DNA of 64,000 nucleotides, taken from positions 62,001 through 126,000 of the forward strand of contig NZ_NIJK01000029.1 in the NCBI RefSeq assembly GCF_002836975.1. Reading direction: 5' to 3'. The stretch is from Shewanella indica. GTDB taxonomy: Bacteria; Pseudomonadota; Gammaproteobacteria; Enterobacterales; Shewanellaceae. The position numbers and the translations under genes are program-made. Shown piece after piece: positions 54,731-63,646 of this stretch. Each line of letters begins with the position of its first letter. Position 1 is the stretch's first letter. The notes under the pieces were generated by a model that did no database searches, was not told the DNA's origin, and saw nothing but the letters and a program-made list of their open reading frames with translations.

Positions 54731-55762
54731 CTACTGCTTCAGCTTCACCCAGGCGGCCTGGGTTTCACGACTGCTTCTTGGGTCCTTTGGCACCAGCCAA
54801 AGCAGCATCATATTCAGCAGTGAAGTCGAGAGCATAGCTCCCCAAAGCAGCATCAGTGAGATGCTGATAAGGATATAACTGACGTAGGAATCCATAAAGG
54901 ACAGGGCCAGACCGAAAACCACACCGCTCCCGGGTAATAACAGTAGAGTAATAAACAACATCAAACATACCGTCTTGGCGACTGACCACCCCAGATTACG
55001 AGCCCTGCGACTGATAATCCTGTAGCCGAAATAGAGGCTGGGCAGTAACCAAAACATGATGAGCGTCCCTGTCCCCTGCCCTTCAAGCCGCAGCAAAGAC
55101 CGCAACGCAAAAGCAGGAGAACCGGAAGTTTGCACCATAAAGGTCAGCCATCCGAGAAACAATCCATTGCAAAGCCCCAGTATCATGCTGCTGCGAAAGA
55201 AAGCCAACGCCGGCGTCTGACGATCGGGGGCGCACCCCTTACGATGAGCCAGCAAAGGGTGTTCAGGTTCAACTTTTACCAAGGGAGGCCGAAACAGGTA
55301 GATCAGTAACTGCACTACCAGCCAAACAACAGCGCAGCCCAAGGCAAACATCAAGCCAAGCCAAGGCATAGTCTTGTCAAACTGAAGCATGCTCAGTAGC
55401 GTTGGGTAGGAGAAGCCGAACAGGATATTCACCAATGCCAGCGGCACACCGCACCAATACCCGAACGCCCGTCGCCCAATAGCGACATGCGCTGCCAGCA
55501 ACCCTGCACCTATACTGAGTTGCAGCCCAGTTGCCAAGATAGCCAACAGTAAAATAAAGAAGTCGACCTCTCGAATTGCCAGCAGCAGTGAAGGTGAGAA
55601 CATGTACACCAGTTGCCACTGATAATGGATAGCCAGCATGGGCAGCAGCGCAGTAAAATAGCGACTCCGGTCGCGGGCTTGTTCCGCCCCGCCAAACTCT
55701 GGCTGAACAAAGAGATCGCTAATCACCTTAGCCATGCTGTTGGACGATTGTCTCAATCCCAT
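54731..55762 (-). CDS. Polytopic membrane protein of the propeller operon, unknown
   Basis: 343 residues with about eight hydrophobic helices (for example LLLAILATGLQLSIGAGLLAAHVAIG, MPWLGLMFALGCAVVWLVVQLLIYLF, VCLMLFITLLLLPGSGVVFGLAL). The N-terminus has a charged DLFVQPEFGGAEQARDRSRY, somewhat like the cytoplasmic lead of Yip1-type proteins; that is a loose resemblance. Last gene of a five-gene operon; it starts 3 bases after the 70-residue gene. Role may be to anchor the propeller proteins at the membrane, which is inference. Confidence 0.75.
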   Translation of the reverse strand: MGLRQSSNSMAKVISDLFVQPEFGGAEQARDRSRYFTALLPMLAIHYQWQLVYMFSPSLLLAIREVDFFILLLAILATGLQLSIGAGLLAAHVAIGRRAFGYWCGVPLALVNILFGFSYPTLLSMLQFDKTMPWLGLMFALGCAVVWLVVQLLIYLFRPPLVKVEPEHPLLAHRKGCAPDRQTPALAFFRSSMILGLCNGLFLGWLTFMVQTSGSPAFALRSLLRLEGQGTGTLIMFWLLPSLYFGYRIISRRARNLGWSVAKTVCLMLFITLLLLPGSGVVFGLALSFMDSYVSYILISISLMLLWGAMLSTSLLNMMLLWLVPKDPRSSRETQAAWVKLKQ

Positions 55763-55765
55763 TGC

Positions 55766-55978
55766 TCATCCTCCTCGAAATACTTGCCAGTCAGAACTGG
55801 ATGAACTCAACTCGGCAGCCCAAAGCAGTTCGGTGCCGCCGTCATCGAGTGGACGCATCTGCAATAGATGAAGAACCGGGCCACCTATATCAGACTTTAC
55901 TTTCAGCAACCTGGGGCCCAATTCGCCCCCCTGGGCGTATCTCTCTGAATAGGGGGTAAAATCCAAAATATCAATCAC
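55766..55978 (-). CDS. 70-residue paralogue of propeller N-termini (remnant?)
   Basis: MIDILDFTPYSERYAQGG, then GPRLLKVKSDIGGPVLHL, then MRPLDDGGTELLWAAEL. The pattern GPVLHLLQMRPLDDGGTELLWAAEL follows the first blade of the three large neighbours (APQLQLLTPLADGRQQLLWQYEL in the 61.6 kb gene; LYEAADTGSGYRLIWSTDF in the 57.9 kb gene). Everything after that blade is missing. Either a remnant of a fourth paralogue or a deliberate short partner. The frame is intact, spaced 49 bases from the gene before and 3 bases from the one after. Confidence 0.6.
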   Translation of the reverse strand: MIDILDFTPYSERYAQGGELGPRLLKVKSDIGGPVLHLLQMRPLDDGGTELLWAAELSSSSSDWQVFRGG

Positions 55979-56027
55979 AAAACAACCCTTTGTTATTTAT
56001 GATGATTACCTTTAGTTAATCATCATT

Positions 56028-57917
56028 TTATTGATAATCGTCTTCATCCTGACGGCTCATTTCATATGGCAAGCGGCGGTTAAAGGCCTCGCCATCAGGG
56101 GTATCGGCATACTTGCCGAGCAAGGTATCCAGATTGCCATCCTGTTGGAAAAACAGCTCATGATCGACATCGATACAGTTGAGGTATTGGGCCACCAGCG
56201 GCAGATATTGGCTGCCGGCCAATCCCAATTGCAACGCACAGTCGGCCAGTGCCGGCTTGCTGATGTGTGGATCGCTGTAACAGTAATGGAGCCGCTCATT
56301 GGCAATGAATAGCCCCAGCAGACGCGCCATATAGTTCCGGCCTTCCAATTGGAGGGCCACAGCCTCAAAGAAGCGCGCCTCATCCCAGCTTTCGTCGGCA
56401 TCATAAAAACCGAGGCGCAAGTCTTTACCCGACTTGAGGGATTCAAAATCTGTCAATGCCCGCAGCACCAGCTTGTCCAAGGCCTCAAGCCTCGCACTCG
56501 CTGACTGCAGATCCCTGACTTCGATTCGCGAAAAACCGAGCAAAGGGGGAACTGTATCCTGCACCTGGGCCTGGGCATGGAAGCTGCTCCATTCTGTCTG
56601 CTGTAATTGCACAGCAAAGCTCGCCTCCATGGCGGCGGGCGCTTGGTTCATTTGGCTGACCAGCTCTAGAGTGGGATTGGGATTGACGTTGGGATTGACG
56701 CGCCACAGATAATGCCAGTCGGTCAGCAAGGCTCCCTTGCCGAGGAGTTTCATGCCCTCCTCGTCGTATAAGTCATCTTCGCCATCCGGGAGATACAGGG
56801 GTGAGCGCCACAGCCCGTCCAGAGAAACCTTGCGGGTCGCGCCGCCATGCCAGCCAAGCCAAAGCGCCGCTTCGTCATCGCAGTAGGCAATATCATCCAG
56901 CTGTAGCCAGAAACGCCCCTGCGCCTCTTGCCAGTCGAGATTGTCGACATCGGCCGGGGCTAACAGCATGTCGGCGTCATCGGCCAGTTGCTCGCGGGTA
57001 TATTGACGCACGTAAAAACGGCCTATCTCGCGGCCAAGGCGCAAGTCGATGCGCTGCAGCTGATACGCCAGCGCCTCTGTTTCAGCATCGGCTACCCGGC
57101 TTAACGTCATGGCCGGCAGGGTAAGCTCACCGCGCTCACTGTCCAGCGCCAGGGCACACTCCCAGAGCGCTTCATTCCCCGGCGGATTGGGCAGAGGCAT
57201 GGCCGCCACCTGCAAGAGCTCGGAATAACGGCCCTGCCATTGAACTTGGTTAATGCTACTACCTACTGGGTCACTACCTACGGGGTCACTGCCCACGACA
57301 GCCATAGGGTCCAGCCGCAGCAAAAACTGCCAGGCCTGGGACCGACGGCGCCTACTGCGGTGACAATGCAGGATCAAACTGTTATCCGGCCCGGCATAGA
57401 GGCGATCGGTAAAACTCAGCCCCATGCTGTCCGGCAGTCCGGTCTCATCGACCTCGGCCCAAGGGCTGCCCTGATTATTCACCTCATCATTCAGCTGCAT
57501 GGCAGCCGAGGGCGAGAGATCCCTGTCCTCCAGCCAGTGCCAGAGCGTTAAGTCATAACAGCAGCGCCGGTCATTTTCGCCCAGTGATGCCAGGGTTCGG
57601 CCATCACTCAATACCGCGACTTTGAGATATTCCATCCCGGTATGAGCCAAAAACTCCTGCTGCCGACGCGCCAGATCCACCAAGTAGATACAGCCCTGCT
57701 GATCCCAGATAACGCAGCTCTGCTCACGCCCCGGCACCCCATGGAAACAGCCACTGACCTGCATAGTGCCCTCAGCCATGGGAAAGTCTGTGCTCCAGAT
57801 GAGCCGATAACCCGAGCCCGTATCTGCCGCTTCATAGAGATACAGGCAAGGGCAGCCATTGTCCGCATCGATATAGATGAGTTTACCGTCGCCAACCGGC
57901 GAACTTGTGAATGACAT
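56028..57917 (-). CDS. Propeller-like paralogue 3, unknown
   Basis: 629 residues, no signal peptide. The first 420 residues have repeated beta-strand blades with W/Y at strand ends (KLIYIDADNGCPCLYLYEA, SCVIWDQQGCIYLVDL, LKVAVLSDGRTLASLGENDRRCCYDLTLW), as in beta-propellers. Shared family motif DEAALWLGWHGGATRKVSLDG at about 350. The C-terminal 150 residues form a helical domain with QYLPLVAQYLNCIDVDHELFF. Acidic (DGEDDLYDEEGM). A paralogue of the two genes upstream in the operon. Function unknown. Confidence 0.82.
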   Translation of the reverse strand: MSFTSSPVGDGKLIYIDADNGCPCLYLYEAADTGSGYRLIWSTDFPMAEGTMQVSGCFHGVPGREQSCVIWDQQGCIYLVDLARRQQEFLAHTGMEYLKVAVLSDGRTLASLGENDRRCCYDLTLWHWLEDRDLSPSAAMQLNDEVNNQGSPWAEVDETGLPDSMGLSFTDRLYAGPDNSLILHCHRSRRRRSQAWQFLLRLDPMAVVGSDPVGSDPVGSSINQVQWQGRYSELLQVAAMPLPNPPGNEALWECALALDSERGELTLPAMTLSRVADAETEALAYQLQRIDLRLGREIGRFYVRQYTREQLADDADMLLAPADVDNLDWQEAQGRFWLQLDDIAYCDDEAALWLGWHGGATRKVSLDGLWRSPLYLPDGEDDLYDEEGMKLLGKGALLTDWHYLWRVNPNVNPNPTLELVSQMNQAPAAMEASFAVQLQQTEWSSFHAQAQVQDTVPPLLGFSRIEVRDLQSASARLEALDKLVLRALTDFESLKSGKDLRLGFYDADESWDEARFFEAVALQLEGRNYMARLLGLFIANERLHYCYSDPHISKPALADCALQLGLAGSQYLPLVAQYLNCIDVDHELFFQQDGNLDTLLGKYADTPDGEAFNRRLPYEMSRQDEDDYQ

Positions 57918-57974
57918 ATTTCTTTATCCTTTGCTCAAAAATACCAGCGACTGCCAGTTATCGTCGTTATCGAA

Positions 57975-59864
57975 TTATTCGTCGTCATAGTCGCCTTTCT
58001 CGGCCAGCTTAAACTCCGGGTCGTTATAGGGGCTTGGGACCGCCGCCAGGAAAGCCGCCAACTGTTGCGAGTCCTGATGTTCGGCAAAGATCACTTTCAA
58101 GGTGCGATTGATATGAAATGGATGCACGGGCAAGGCGCTGAGAACATTGAAATAGTCCGCGAGTTGCGGCAGTGCCTGCCTGTGCTGGCTGAGCGCCAAG
58201 GCAGCCTCGGCCAGCACTGGCCGCCCCTCGGCTCCCAGCAAACACCTGGCCTGGGCCAGACGGCAGTATGCCGCCAGGATGGCCGCTATCAACTCAGGCC
58301 CCTGCTCCAGACGCACGGCATAGTGGAAGAAGTCGTATTCACTGTGCCGATTCCCCAAACCATCGACAAAGGCAAACCAGAGCCTGCCAGGCTCAGTAAC
58401 CGCACTATGGGTTATTTTCTGTTTCAAGCGGCCAAGCCAGCCGGCTCTGGTTGCTACAGGGGCTCTGGTTGTTACTGAGGCTAAGGGCGCTCCACACGCC
58501 TCCCCCAGGGTCTGCTCCAATTTGGGGAGCACCGCCAGTAGCTGCTGCAAGAGTTGCTGCCTGCCTTGATCCGATGTCAGATCGTCACAATAGAGAGTCA
58601 CCCTGCCACTGGGGCAAGGCTCGGCCTGTAGTTGGCTGGGAATTTGCAGCGGCTTGGGTTGATAGCTGCAGCAATTGAGCGACAATTTTTGCTGTTCGGC
58701 AGCCAGCAGGCTCTGGGGCACAGCAGCTTGAGAGTCGATGTCGACCGAGTAGTGACTGGGCTCATCGAGATCACCGAACGCCAACCAGAGCCGCCCTTGG
58801 TTAACCCCCTTGATCATGACCAGATCATCACCATAGTGGCTCAAGGGCCGCCACTGCCCCACAGTGTCTTGACTGCCCAGTTGGTACAGAGGGGAAAGCC
58901 TCTCGCCCTCCGGCGACACCTTTTGTAGCACCCCCCCTTTCCAGCCCAGCCACAAGACTTGCTCCTGCTCGCAAAAATAGCTGCAAGTCAGGCTGTTGAG
59001 CAGTTGCTGCCACTCGTCGTTATCCTGGTGGGATATCTCACCGGCGGCAATCCGCTCCAGCGCCTCCTGAACCGTTTCGGCATCATATTCATCACAGATA
59101 TCGGCCATGGCCAGCAAGCGCACCCCGGCATCGATTTGGCGGCCGAGGTTCATATCTATCAGCTGCAACCTGGCTTCGTAACGCACAGGCTCGCCCTCGG
59201 CCTGATGACGGCTCACGCCATCGGCGGCCAGGGTAGTGATAAGGCCGTTGGCACGGTTCTGGAACCAATAATCCTGCGTTGAAACCTGCACTGGAGCCGG
59301 TTTCCCCGGCAGAGGCTGTTCGGACCAGGTTTCGTTTGACGGGTCAAAATACACCAGTTGCTGAAAGCGGAAGCGATAACCGCCATGCTCATTGCGACCA
59401 TAAAAGGCCACGCGTCCATCCCGGGTCAGAATCAGTGACTCAGGCTCGATTTCGGCACTCACAGGCCAATGCTGCACCGGCTCCATGGCCGCGAGATCGA
59501 CCTTGAGCAAGCTGTGGCCGCGGCGCGCAGCGATGCCCACCCGCCCGACCACCCACAGGGTCTGGTTGTGGCTATCGAGCCAAGCCCCTGGGCTTCCGGT
59601 GATTTGTAAATCCAGCACCTGCTCACAACTGCGCGCCTGATAATCGCAGACAAAAAGCAGTCCATTTTGGCCCAAGGCCAGAAAGCGAGTGTCATCCAGC
59701 CACTGCAACAAGGCCAGCTCGCCATCCTCGGTTCCCGGCAACTCACATTGCCACAACAGGGTGTCGGCCTCGGCAGAACTCTGGATAACCTGAATAAGTT
59801 CAGGGCCGATAAAAAACAGCTTGGCCTGTTGCAGGCGGATATTGGTTCTTACATTGGCATTCAT
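57975..59864 (-). CDS. Propeller-like paralogue 2, unknown
   Basis: 629 residues. Blade-like N-terminal region (LFFIGPELIQVIQSSAEADTLLWQCELPGTEDGE, LLFVCDYQARSCEQVLDL, TLWVVGRVG, LILTRDGRVAFYGRNEHGGYRF) and the shared motif EQVLWLGWKGGVLQKVSPEGERLSPLY at about 310. The C-terminal helical domain includes ALPQLADYFNVLSALPVHPFHINRTLKVIF. A basic insert (VATRAGWLGRLKQKITH) interrupts the C-terminal domain. Starts 23 bases after paralogue 1, same operon. Confidence 0.82.
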   Translation of the reverse strand: MNANVRTNIRLQQAKLFFIGPELIQVIQSSAEADTLLWQCELPGTEDGELALLQWLDDTRFLALGQNGLLFVCDYQARSCEQVLDLQITGSPGAWLDSHNQTLWVVGRVGIAARRGHSLLKVDLAAMEPVQHWPVSAEIEPESLILTRDGRVAFYGRNEHGGYRFRFQQLVYFDPSNETWSEQPLPGKPAPVQVSTQDYWFQNRANGLITTLAADGVSRHQAEGEPVRYEARLQLIDMNLGRQIDAGVRLLAMADICDEYDAETVQEALERIAAGEISHQDNDEWQQLLNSLTCSYFCEQEQVLWLGWKGGVLQKVSPEGERLSPLYQLGSQDTVGQWRPLSHYGDDLVMIKGVNQGRLWLAFGDLDEPSHYSVDIDSQAAVPQSLLAAEQQKLSLNCCSYQPKPLQIPSQLQAEPCPSGRVTLYCDDLTSDQGRQQLLQQLLAVLPKLEQTLGEACGAPLASVTTRAPVATRAGWLGRLKQKITHSAVTEPGRLWFAFVDGLGNRHSEYDFFHYAVRLEQGPELIAAILAAYCRLAQARCLLGAEGRPVLAEAALALSQHRQALPQLADYFNVLSALPVHPFHINRTLKVIFAEHQDSQQLAAFLAAVPSPYNDPEFKLAEKGDYDDE

Positions 59865-59887
59865 GAAGTTATTCCTGTGATTTGCAA

Positions 59888-61633
59888 TCAGGCGGGGGAA
59901 ATCGGCCAGGGCAAATTCTGGACAAAACGGCGATATTGGCGGCGCTTGAGCAGCCCCAGGCCGTGGCGCCTTTGAATAAGCGGCACTGAGTGCTGTTGAT
60001 GGAAGGCGGCGCCTGGAGCATCAGCCAGCATATTGAAATAACGAGCCAACAAAGGCAGATAAGCTATATCATCACCGGCCAGCGCCAGCACTGTGTCCGA
60101 CAAGGCCGACTTGTCGGCGCCGCTGCGCAGACTTGCCGCATCCGGATAGGCCAGCAGCTTCTCAACGGCTTCTGCCAACAGCTCGGCGCCGCCCGGCACA
60201 ACTATCAGCGCGGCCACAAACTGCGCCTCGGTCCATTCACGGCCATGTCTGTCGCTAAAACGCCACTCCAGGCGCTCACCCTTGACGCTGTTTGGTAAGT
60301 CGGCCAGACGGCTGACCATCTCTTTGGCGCTGGCCAGCAAACACTCCCCCAGCTCCAGATAATCGGCCTCAATAAGATTGAGTCCCGCATCACCATGGGC
60401 CAGGCTCTGCTGCTCACTCATCACCAACTCAGGTTTAGGCCAGAAATAACAGGGCAAACTCTGGCACTCGGCTTCCCCAGGCAACATGGGCCTGACAGTG
60501 CTGGTATCCAGTGCATATATCTCGAACCCCACCAGCAGCAAACGATTGGCTGATGCAGAGGTCAATTGATAGTCATAGTGGTCAAAGGCTACCAGGGCAA
60601 AGGGATTGGCTTCATCGCCGGGGAGTGGGCATTCGTTGGCACGATAGCGCGGCGACAACGCCTTGAGGCGGAAGTGTTCCTCTGGCGCCAGATAGCCTTT
60701 CATCAGCTCGCCACTGCGCCAACTCAGCCAAAAAGCGGCTTCATCCCGGCAAAGGCGGATACCGCTCAGCCCGTCAAACAGGCTTTCGAGCGCGTCAGTC
60801 AGCTCCTCTTCATCACAGGCATCTTCGCCGCTCCTGAGCGACTCAAGCAAAGTGGAAAACTCATCCGGTTCCAACAAGCCATCATGGCTGTCAAACCAAA
60901 GCACCGGCTGTTGCCAAAGCACATCAAGAGATTCGAGTGCTACCAGTTGCAACTGCAGAGCGATGCGAGGACTGTCACCGCTCTCATCCAACAGACACTC
61001 AGAAACCGGCAATAACGCCAACTGCCGGTCAGGGCAAAGGTGTATACTCGGGTAACGGACGCCTTTAAGCAGCGGTTTGCCCTCAACCCGGTGAAATTGG
61101 CTCTGGCCATCGACCACATTGATACACCAGAAGCCATGCTCCCGCTGCGCCAGAGAGCCGCATTTACGCTCATAGAATAAAAAACAACCGTCACGGCGCC
61201 GCACCATGGTGCTGCCAAGGCGGCGATTATCCAGATATTCAGGCAAGCAGATATCGTTAATCGGCCGCCAGTCGGCCAGCGACCAGCCCAGAAGACAGGG
61301 ATATTCATCATCCCCTCTTGGCTGCTCGGCCACGTACCAGAACTCGCCTCTGTCTTTATCCAGCCAACCATGACCATAGATGCCGACATTTGGCAGATTG
61401 ACCATCAGCCGAGGCCCGGTTTCGATATCACCGGCATAGATCTGCCCGGAGCAGGTGGCGACCACAAATTCGCTGTCGCTGTAGAAGGCGCTCAGCACCA
61501 CTTCATCCTCGGCCTGAGGTAACTCATACTGCCAAAGCAATTGCTGACGGCCGTCAGCCAGCGGCGTCAACAGCTGCAACTGCGGGGCGCCGGCCTGCTT
61601 CGGGGAATGTAAAATCCATTTGGCAGCTCTCAT
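59888..61633 (-). CDS. Propeller-like paralogue 1, first gene of the operon, unknown
   Basis: 581 residues. Same architecture: blade region (QLQLLTPLADGRQQLLWQYELPQAEDEVVLSAFY, SEFVVATCSGQIYAGDIETG, VGIYGHGWLDKDRGEFWYV), the shared motif DEAAFWLSWRSGELMKGY at about 285, and a C-terminal helical domain with YLPLLARYFNMLADAPGAAF. The tail is basic (RRHGLGLLKRRQYRRF). First gene of the minus-strand operon, so the promoter should lie in 61634-62201. Function unknown. Confidence 0.82.
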   Translation of the reverse strand: MRAAKWILHSPKQAGAPQLQLLTPLADGRQQLLWQYELPQAEDEVVLSAFYSDSEFVVATCSGQIYAGDIETGPRLMVNLPNVGIYGHGWLDKDRGEFWYVAEQPRGDDEYPCLLGWSLADWRPINDICLPEYLDNRRLGSTMVRRRDGCFLFYERKCGSLAQREHGFWCINVVDGQSQFHRVEGKPLLKGVRYPSIHLCPDRQLALLPVSECLLDESGDSPRIALQLQLVALESLDVLWQQPVLWFDSHDGLLEPDEFSTLLESLRSGEDACDEEELTDALESLFDGLSGIRLCRDEAAFWLSWRSGELMKGYLAPEEHFRLKALSPRYRANECPLPGDEANPFALVAFDHYDYQLTSASANRLLLVGFEIYALDTSTVRPMLPGEAECQSLPCYFWPKPELVMSEQQSLAHGDAGLNLIEADYLELGECLLASAKEMVSRLADLPNSVKGERLEWRFSDRHGREWTEAQFVAALIVVPGGAELLAEAVEKLLAYPDAASLRSGADKSALSDTVLALAGDDIAYLPLLARYFNMLADAPGAAFHQQHSVPLIQRRHGLGLLKRRQYRRFVQNLPWPISPA

Positions 61634-62201
61634 TTGAGACTCCTGTTGTTAACAGTAAAGAGATAGCCACGTCCGTATATCGAAACGGCATGATGAAATA
61701 GCCCCAAAGCACCCATCAAACATAAAAACAACTTGGCATGGCTAAGGGGGCTTGCCAGGTGCGTATACAGAGCAAATAAAGGGGAAGGAAGCGTTTGGCC
61801 TAGATTAACCAGCGGCCTAATGGGAAACTGAACGACAATAGCAGTTTTCAAAACAATCCTTTTCGATGGCCTTAAGGCCTGAGCCCATCCAGGGCTCACT
61901 TAAATTCAATTCGACCGCGATAATAAGCACAGTCAATACAGTCGAGGCGGCCGCCAGAGCATCCTTAAGATCCCTTGGCGGGAGGGTGGATTTTGACGAT
62001 TCCAGCCATTGGAAACAAGTTAAAACACCAACAAAGTGATATGAATCAATAAGAGGGAAAAAATTTACACCATAGTCAAAACCGACTAAACGGATAAAAA
62101 GCTCAGCTCACTGCGGCGAGAATGTCGGCGTGGCCAGGCGCGAGGAAACCAGAGCAACCAGGATATGCTGCTCCGGTGATAAAATAAGAACGGTTTCTGT
62201 A
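61634..62201. other. Intergenic region upstream of the propeller operon
   Basis: 568 bases. Must contain the promoter of the operon and the end of the trmO transcript. A frame of 89 codons on the minus strand (61630-61899) has no family look. No repeat noticed. Confidence 0.35.
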
Positions 62202-62681
62202 TCAGGCAAACCTGTCATCAGAGAGGGTTTGCAGTGGATCTTTGCCCTGTTCATACCAACCATCACGGGTATTTTGCACGCAATCAAATGCCTGAATATA
62301 AGGTTTGATATCTATGATGGGAGTGCCATTGAGCATATCGATCCCCTTAACATGGATACGGTTGCCCTCTAAACGGTCAATTTCCAGTATCGACAGGCCT
62401 ATGGGATTAGGGCGCTTGGGTGAGCGGGTTGCAAATACACCACGCAATTGATTATCGAGAAAAGGTTTAACCTTGAGTGCTCCCTGCTTACATTGATGCA
62501 GATGAAACAGCACATAAACATGGGAAAAACCATCGAGGTCGGCCAACCCTTCGGCGTAGTCGGGATGGATCACCAAGACCCCTTGGTTATCGGCGACCTT
62601 GCTGCCCTGGATCGGCATATTGGCCAATTCTGTGTACTGGGTTTCGGCATGGCCTATGGCGGTAAAGCTGACAACTTGCAT
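62202..62681 (-). CDS. trmO: TrmO-like tRNA methyltransferase (TsaA/YaeB domain)
   Basis: 159 residues, the TsaA-type SAM-binding beta-barrel domain of TrmO, which N6-methylates t6A37 in tRNA-Thr. Signature ATRSPKRPNPIGLSILEIDRLEGNRIHVKGIDMLNGTPIIDIKPYI, and LADLDGFSHVYVLFHLH near 48-64. E. coli TrmO is longer (about 235 residues) with an added C-terminal domain absent here, so tRNA specificity may differ. Single gene between the operon and the binding protein. Confidence 0.82.
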   Translation of the reverse strand: MQVVSFTAIGHAETQYTELANMPIQGSKVADNQGVLVIHPDYAEGLADLDGFSHVYVLFHLHQCKQGALKVKPFLDNQLRGVFATRSPKRPNPIGLSILEIDRLEGNRIHVKGIDMLNGTPIIDIKPYIQAFDCVQNTRDGWYEQGKDPLQTLSDDRFA

Positions 62682-62760
62682 AACAACTCCGTTGCAAATA
62701 CAGAGTTGCAGTCTACCTCAAGGCTCAGAGGGGATCCTCAAGACAACTCACATTCCCGCC

Positions 62761-63519
62761 TCAGGGAACGCTGAGCAAGGTTTCTTCATCAAAGTACTTC
62801 TGCCTCAGACGCCGCCCCTCTTCCGAGCTCAAAACACGGTTGAGCACAGCCTGAAAGTCACTCACCAATTGTGCAGGGATACCGGCACTGAATGCAAAAC
62901 ACAAAGGCTTATGACTGACCTCAAGCAAAGGCGCCATCATGTCCGGTTCATAGCCTTGCCGTTTAAGGGTACTCACCAAGGTTAATCGGTTGCTGGACAA
63001 CAAATTGGCTCGGCCACTACTGAGCACCCTAATCGCCTGCTCCAGGCTGCTGGTACGCACCAACAAGCCGGGATTAAAACCATGACTCAATAGCAACTGC
63101 TCACCCACATCATCTCTGACTGCCACCACCACTAGCCGCTTGGCGTCATCCAGGCGGGTTAATCTCGGCGCCATCTGTTTAAATGCATACAGATTTAACT
63201 CCAAAGTGCCCAGACTGCAGGCCCATTGAAACAGGGGAACCCTGGCATCTATGCGGGCCGTGGAAAACAACACCACGTTATCGCGGCTTGCCAACAGGTA
63301 GTAGCCTCTGGCCCATGGCAATATCTCTATGGGTTGCGGCTCAACCGCCATCTCCCGCCAAACAAGATGCAAAATGTCGGTTGTGAATCCGGAAACCTGA
63401 CCCTGTCCCAAACTAAAATTGTAGGGAGGGTATTCTTCAGTGAGATACCTGAGCTGGCTCAGATCCGCAGCCGCCAGCACACTGCAACAATAGAGCAATA
63501 GCGGAAAAAGTAAGCGCAT
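62761..63519 (-). CDS. Periplasmic solute-binding-like protein (SBP family 3)
   Basis: 252 residues. Signal peptide at about 1-17 (RLLFPLLLYCCSVLAAAD). Mature part: LRYLTEEYPPYNFSLGQGQVSGFTTDILHLVWREM, RGYYLLASRDNVVLFSTAR, VVAVRDDVGEQLLLSHGF, which is the family 3 binding-protein fold related to amino-acid and polar-solute receptors. No ABC transporter genes are beside it, so it may work alone as a sensor or with distant partners, as many Shewanella copies do. ATG 63519 preferred over 63537. Confidence 0.85.
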   Translation of the reverse strand: MRLLFPLLLYCCSVLAAADLSQLRYLTEEYPPYNFSLGQGQVSGFTTDILHLVWREMAVEPQPIEILPWARGYYLLASRDNVVLFSTARIDARVPLFQWACSLGTLELNLYAFKQMAPRLTRLDDAKRLVVVAVRDDVGEQLLLSHGFNPGLLVRTSSLEQAIRVLSSGRANLLSSNRLTLVSTLKRQGYEPDMMAPLLEVSHKPLCFAFSAGIPAQLVSDFQAVLNRVLSSEEGRRLRQKYFDEETLLSVP

Positions 63520-63566
63520 AACTACCCCCCCGGACAACTATATCTATAGGAAGGACCTCTGCAGGT

Positions 63567-63646
63567 CTTCAGTGCTATGCCTTGAGTGCCAATGGTTGTG
63601 CACGCCACTCTCGACAGAAAGAAGGTCACGAGGATTTACTCGCGCC
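63567..63646. repeat. Decayed copy of the IS5-type miniature element left end
   Basis: Aligns with the reverse complement of the left end of the 24.2 kb element: CTTCAGT...ATGCCTTGA...GCCAAT and later CACGAGGATTTACTCGCGCC against CACGAGGACTTATTCGCACC. About 80 percent identity in each block, with an insertion of about 17 bases between them. Confidence 0.65.

Noticed and set aside
54568..54837. 89-codon plus-strand frame
   Set aside because: Runs into the coding region of the membrane protein on the other strand, polar low-complexity, no family look.
61630..61899. 89-codon minus-strand frame upstream of the propeller operon
   Set aside because: Overlaps the next start, mixed composition, no ribosome site seen.
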